Assembly (NCBI RefSeq): GCF_001461695.1
Contig: NZ_AUTC01000146.1
Span: 1 to 64,000 of the forward strand
Direction: 5' to 3'
Length of the DNA stretch: 64,000 nt
Source of the DNA: Sinorhizobium fredii USDA 205
GTDB taxonomy: Bacteria; Pseudomonadota; Alphaproteobacteria; Rhizobiales; Rhizobiaceae
Part shown: positions 62,253 to 64,000 of the stretch, piece after piece
How the letters are laid out: every line of letters starts with the position of its first letter
Numbering within the stretch: position 1 is the first letter of the stretch
The notes under the pieces: generated by a model
Told to the model about the DNA's origin: nothing
The model's database searches: none
What the model saw: the letters and a program-made list of their open reading frames with translations, nothing else
Made by a program: the position numbers and the translations under genes

Positions 62253-63716
62253 CTATCTCGCGTAGGTGCGAAGCGTCGCTGCCGACCCGTCTTCGAAGAG
62301 CGTCGTCAAAGCCTTGACGAGGGCGAGACGAAATGCGGCGTTGGCCGCCAGATCGGCATCGAACACGTCCTGCATCGTCAGATAGGCATCGACGATCCGT
62401 TCCGGTTCGACGACGTCCCGGACGAGACCCGCGATGCGGGCGGCATGCGGGTCGCGGACGTCGATCGGCTGGCCCTGTTCGTCCAACCCTCGCGCGTATC
62501 GCATCCAGGCGGCGACGCCGAGCGCCAGCCGCTCGTAGCCGGCGCCGGCCTTCAGGCGGTCGCGGATTGTGCCGAGCAGCCGCTGCGGCAGCTTCTGCGA
62601 GCCGTCCATGGCGATCTGCCAGGTCCGGTGACGGAGCCGCGGATTGCGGAACCGCCGCAGGAGATCGGCGCGGTAAGCGGCGAGGTCGAAACCCTGCAAA
62701 GGCGGCAGGGTCGGCGACGCTTCTTCGCGCATCAGTGCCTCGATGAGCGCCTCCATTCCCGGAAGGGACATGGCGTCGGCCACCGTCTCGGCGCCGGCCA
62801 GATAGCCGAGATAGGCGAGCGTCGAATGGCTGCCGTTGAGCAGCCGAAGCTTCATCGTCTCGAACACGGCGACGTCGTCGACGAAGACCGCTCCCGCCTT
62901 CTCCCAGGCCGGGCGGCCGAGAGGGAAATCGTCCTCGATCACCCATTGCTGAAATGGTTCGGTCATGATCGGCCAGGCGTCCTCGAGCCCAAGCGCCGCC
63001 GCGATGGCGTCGCGGTCGCTGTCCGTGGTGGCCGGCACGATCCGGTCGACCATGGTGGAAGGGGAGGCGACACTGCGTGCAAGGCCGGCAAGGGCCGGGT
63101 CGCGCAGTTCCGCGAAGCGTGTCACCACCCGTTTCAGCACGTGGCCGTTCGACGGGAGATTGTCGCAGGAAAGCAGGGTGAAGGGAGCGTTCCCGGCCCT
63201 GGCCCGGCGGGCAAGCGCCTCGACGATGAAGCCGATCGCCGAGCGCGGCCGCTGCGGATTCTCAAGATCATGGACAATGTCGGGGTGAGCTTCGTCCAGC
63301 GTGCCGGTCGCGGGATTGTGACAATAACCCTTCTCGGTGATCGTCAGCGAAACGATGCGCGTTGCTGGATCGGCCATCCGGGCTAGAACGGCTTCCGGAT
63401 CCTCCGGTGCGCAGAGCAGCGCGACAACGCTGCCGACGATCTGCAACTGCTCGGCTTCGCCGTCCTGGATCTTGAGCGTGTAGAGTCCGTCCTGCGGTTG
63501 GAGCGCATCTCTCGTATCCGGGCTCCGCAGCGAAACGCCGGAGATGCCCCAGGAGGGATCGCCCGCGAGAATCGCCTCGGTGAAGACGGCTTGGTGCGCG
63601 CGGTGAAAGGCGCCGATGCCGAGATGGACAAGACCTATGGTGACGAGCGCCGGGTCGTAGTCCGGCTTTGTAACGCCCTCGGGCAGGCGGTCGAGCGTCC
63701 GTCTTGAAAGCCGCAT
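62253..63716 (-). CDS. mannitol dehydrogenase family oxidoreductase (fructuronate/mannonate-type)
   Basis: A 487-residue polyol-specific long-chain dehydrogenase. The NAD-binding opening is IGLVHLGIGAFHRAHQAVFT. The substrate region has TITEKGYCHNP, LSCDNLPSNGHV and KLRLLNGSHSTLAYLGYL, the last with the catalytic Lys and His. Members reduce fructuronate to mannonate or oxidise mannitol. ATG 63716 follows GGGAGGAGAGC. It is divergent from a GntR regulator, typical of hexuronate regulation. The exact substrate is open. Confidence 0.88.
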   Translation of the reverse strand: MRLSRRTLDRLPEGVTKPDYDPALVTIGLVHLGIGAFHRAHQAVFTEAILAGDPSWGISGVSLRSPDTRDALQPQDGLYTLKIQDGEAEQLQIVGSVVALLCAPEDPEAVLARMADPATRIVSLTITEKGYCHNPATGTLDEAHPDIVHDLENPQRPRSAIGFIVEALARRARAGNAPFTLLSCDNLPSNGHVLKRVVTRFAELRDPALAGLARSVASPSTMVDRIVPATTDSDRDAIAAALGLEDAWPIMTEPFQQWVIEDDFPLGRPAWEKAGAVFVDDVAVFETMKLRLLNGSHSTLAYLGYLAGAETVADAMSLPGMEALIEALMREEASPTLPPLQGFDLAAYRADLLRRFRNPRLRHRTWQIAMDGSQKLPQRLLGTIRDRLKAGAGYERLALGVAAWMRYARGLDEQGQPIDVRDPHAARIAGLVRDVVEPERIVDAYLTMQDVFDADLAANAAFRLALVKALTTLFEDGSAATLRTYAR

Positions 63717-63760
63717 GGCGCTCTCCTCCCGCGTCCGATTGGCAGTGCGGGCAAATTGAT

Positions 63761-63770
63761 ATACTAGTAC
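63761..63770. promoter_or_regulatory. palindromic site between the divergent dehydrogenase and GntR genes
   Basis: ATACTAGTAC contains the perfect palindrome TACTAGTA and lies in the 59-base gap between the two divergent starts. FadR-type GntR proteins bind short T-A-centred dyads like this, so it is a likely operator for the neighbouring regulator. Confidence 0.5.
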
Positions 63771-63775
63771 AGCAG

Positions 63776-64000
63776 ATGGTGTCAAACGCGGTGGACCGGA
63801 GATTGCGGCATCAAACATCAGATGGATCGGGTGGTATCAGGCTCCTCCGGGTGACGACCGCGGCCGCCATTTATCGGCAACTCTACGCTGCAATCGTCTC
63901 GCTTGAGTTGAAGCCGGGCCTGCCGCTGCAAGAAAAGCGCATTGCGGAGGAATTCGGCGTCAGCAGGACGCCGGTGCGTGAGGCGCTCTTGCGGCTCGCC
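63776..64000 (+). CDS. GntR-family regulator (partial, N-terminus)
   Basis: The frame runs to the window edge. It contains the GntR winged-helix sequence, from IYRQLYAAIVSLELKPGLPL to KRIAEEFGVSRTPVREALLR, as in the FadR subfamily. Either ATG 63776 or GTG 63851 could be the start; the helix region begins only after the latter, so the upstream 25 residues may not be translated. The ligand domain is outside the window. It probably controls the divergent dehydrogenase. Confidence 0.85.
   Translation, partial: MVSNAVDRRLRHQTSDGSGGIRLLRVTTAAAIYRQLYAAIVSLELKPGLPLQEKRIAEEFGVSRTPVREALLRLA

Overview
The window looks like part of a large secondary replicon of a Sinorhizobium/Ensifer-type alphaproteobacterium. 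The evidence is high GC with GC-rich wobble positions, rhizobial palindromic intergenic repeats (RIME-like) between operons, and a gene set (pcaQ/pcaDCHGB, phnGHIJKL with phnF, the methylmalonyl-CoA mutase and pccA/pccB cluster, FrcBCA-style sugar transporters) that I know from the pSymB chromid of S. meliloti. The genus is inferred from content and recall, not from a database search.

Layout. 1-5.4 kb: exopolysaccharide genes (pyruvyl transferase, Wzx-type flippase, two family-4 glycosyltransferases). 5.8-8.3 kb: a small cytosolic molybdopterin oxidoreductase and a periplasmic gamma-glutamyltransferase. 8.4-13.2 kb: the protocatechuate branch of the beta-ketoadipate pathway, pcaQ divergent from pcaDCHGB, with a PcaQ-type operator and a strong terminator after pcaB. 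14.3-20.6 kb: a CHASE2 class III nucleotide cyclase translationally coupled to a FecR-TPR-beta-barrel outer-membrane protein, divergent from a small membrane protein with the Pycsar-effector fold. This is the most interesting candidate system in the window. 20.7-28.6 kb: a GntR/FCD regulator divergent from pdxA2, a complete tripartite tricarboxylate transporter (TctCBA), a TIM-barrel isomerase and a fused DhaK-DhaL kinase, probably a C4 sugar-acid pathway.

28.6-30 kb: a decayed IS110-family element inserted in one arm of an inverted intergenic repeat; the empty site can be reconstructed exactly. 30-36 kb: the C-P lyase operon phnGHIJKL plus a hexapeptide acetyltransferase, divergent from phnF, with a PHO box, a -10 box and a PhnF-like operator between them. 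phnJ, the radical-SAM subunit, carries a one-base frameshift. 36-38.7 kb: a DUF1905 protein, a methanethiol oxidase (SBP56) and a membrane protein. 38.7-42.2 kb: an unassigned catabolic cluster (citryl-CoA-lyase-like, PaaK-like ligase, VOC dioxygenase-like, GST).

42.4-53.6 kb: propionyl-CoA and valine catabolism: methylmalonyl-CoA mutase, pccA, a 97-residue membrane protein and pccB on the minus strand. Divergent from these are the PccR-type regulator, isobutyryl-CoA dehydrogenase, 3-hydroxyisobutyryl-CoA hydrolase and mmsB. Together they carry valine-derived isobutyryl-CoA to propionyl-CoA precursors and propionyl-CoA to succinyl-CoA. 53.9-64 kb: an SDR, an exported alpha-carbonic anhydrase, a sugar ABC transporter whose two permease domains are fused, a sulfite-oxidase-like enzyme with an extra N-terminal domain, a mannitol-dehydrogenase-family (fructuronate/mannonate) oxidoreductase, and the start of a divergent GntR regulator. 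I saw no rRNA, tRNA or CRISPR array.
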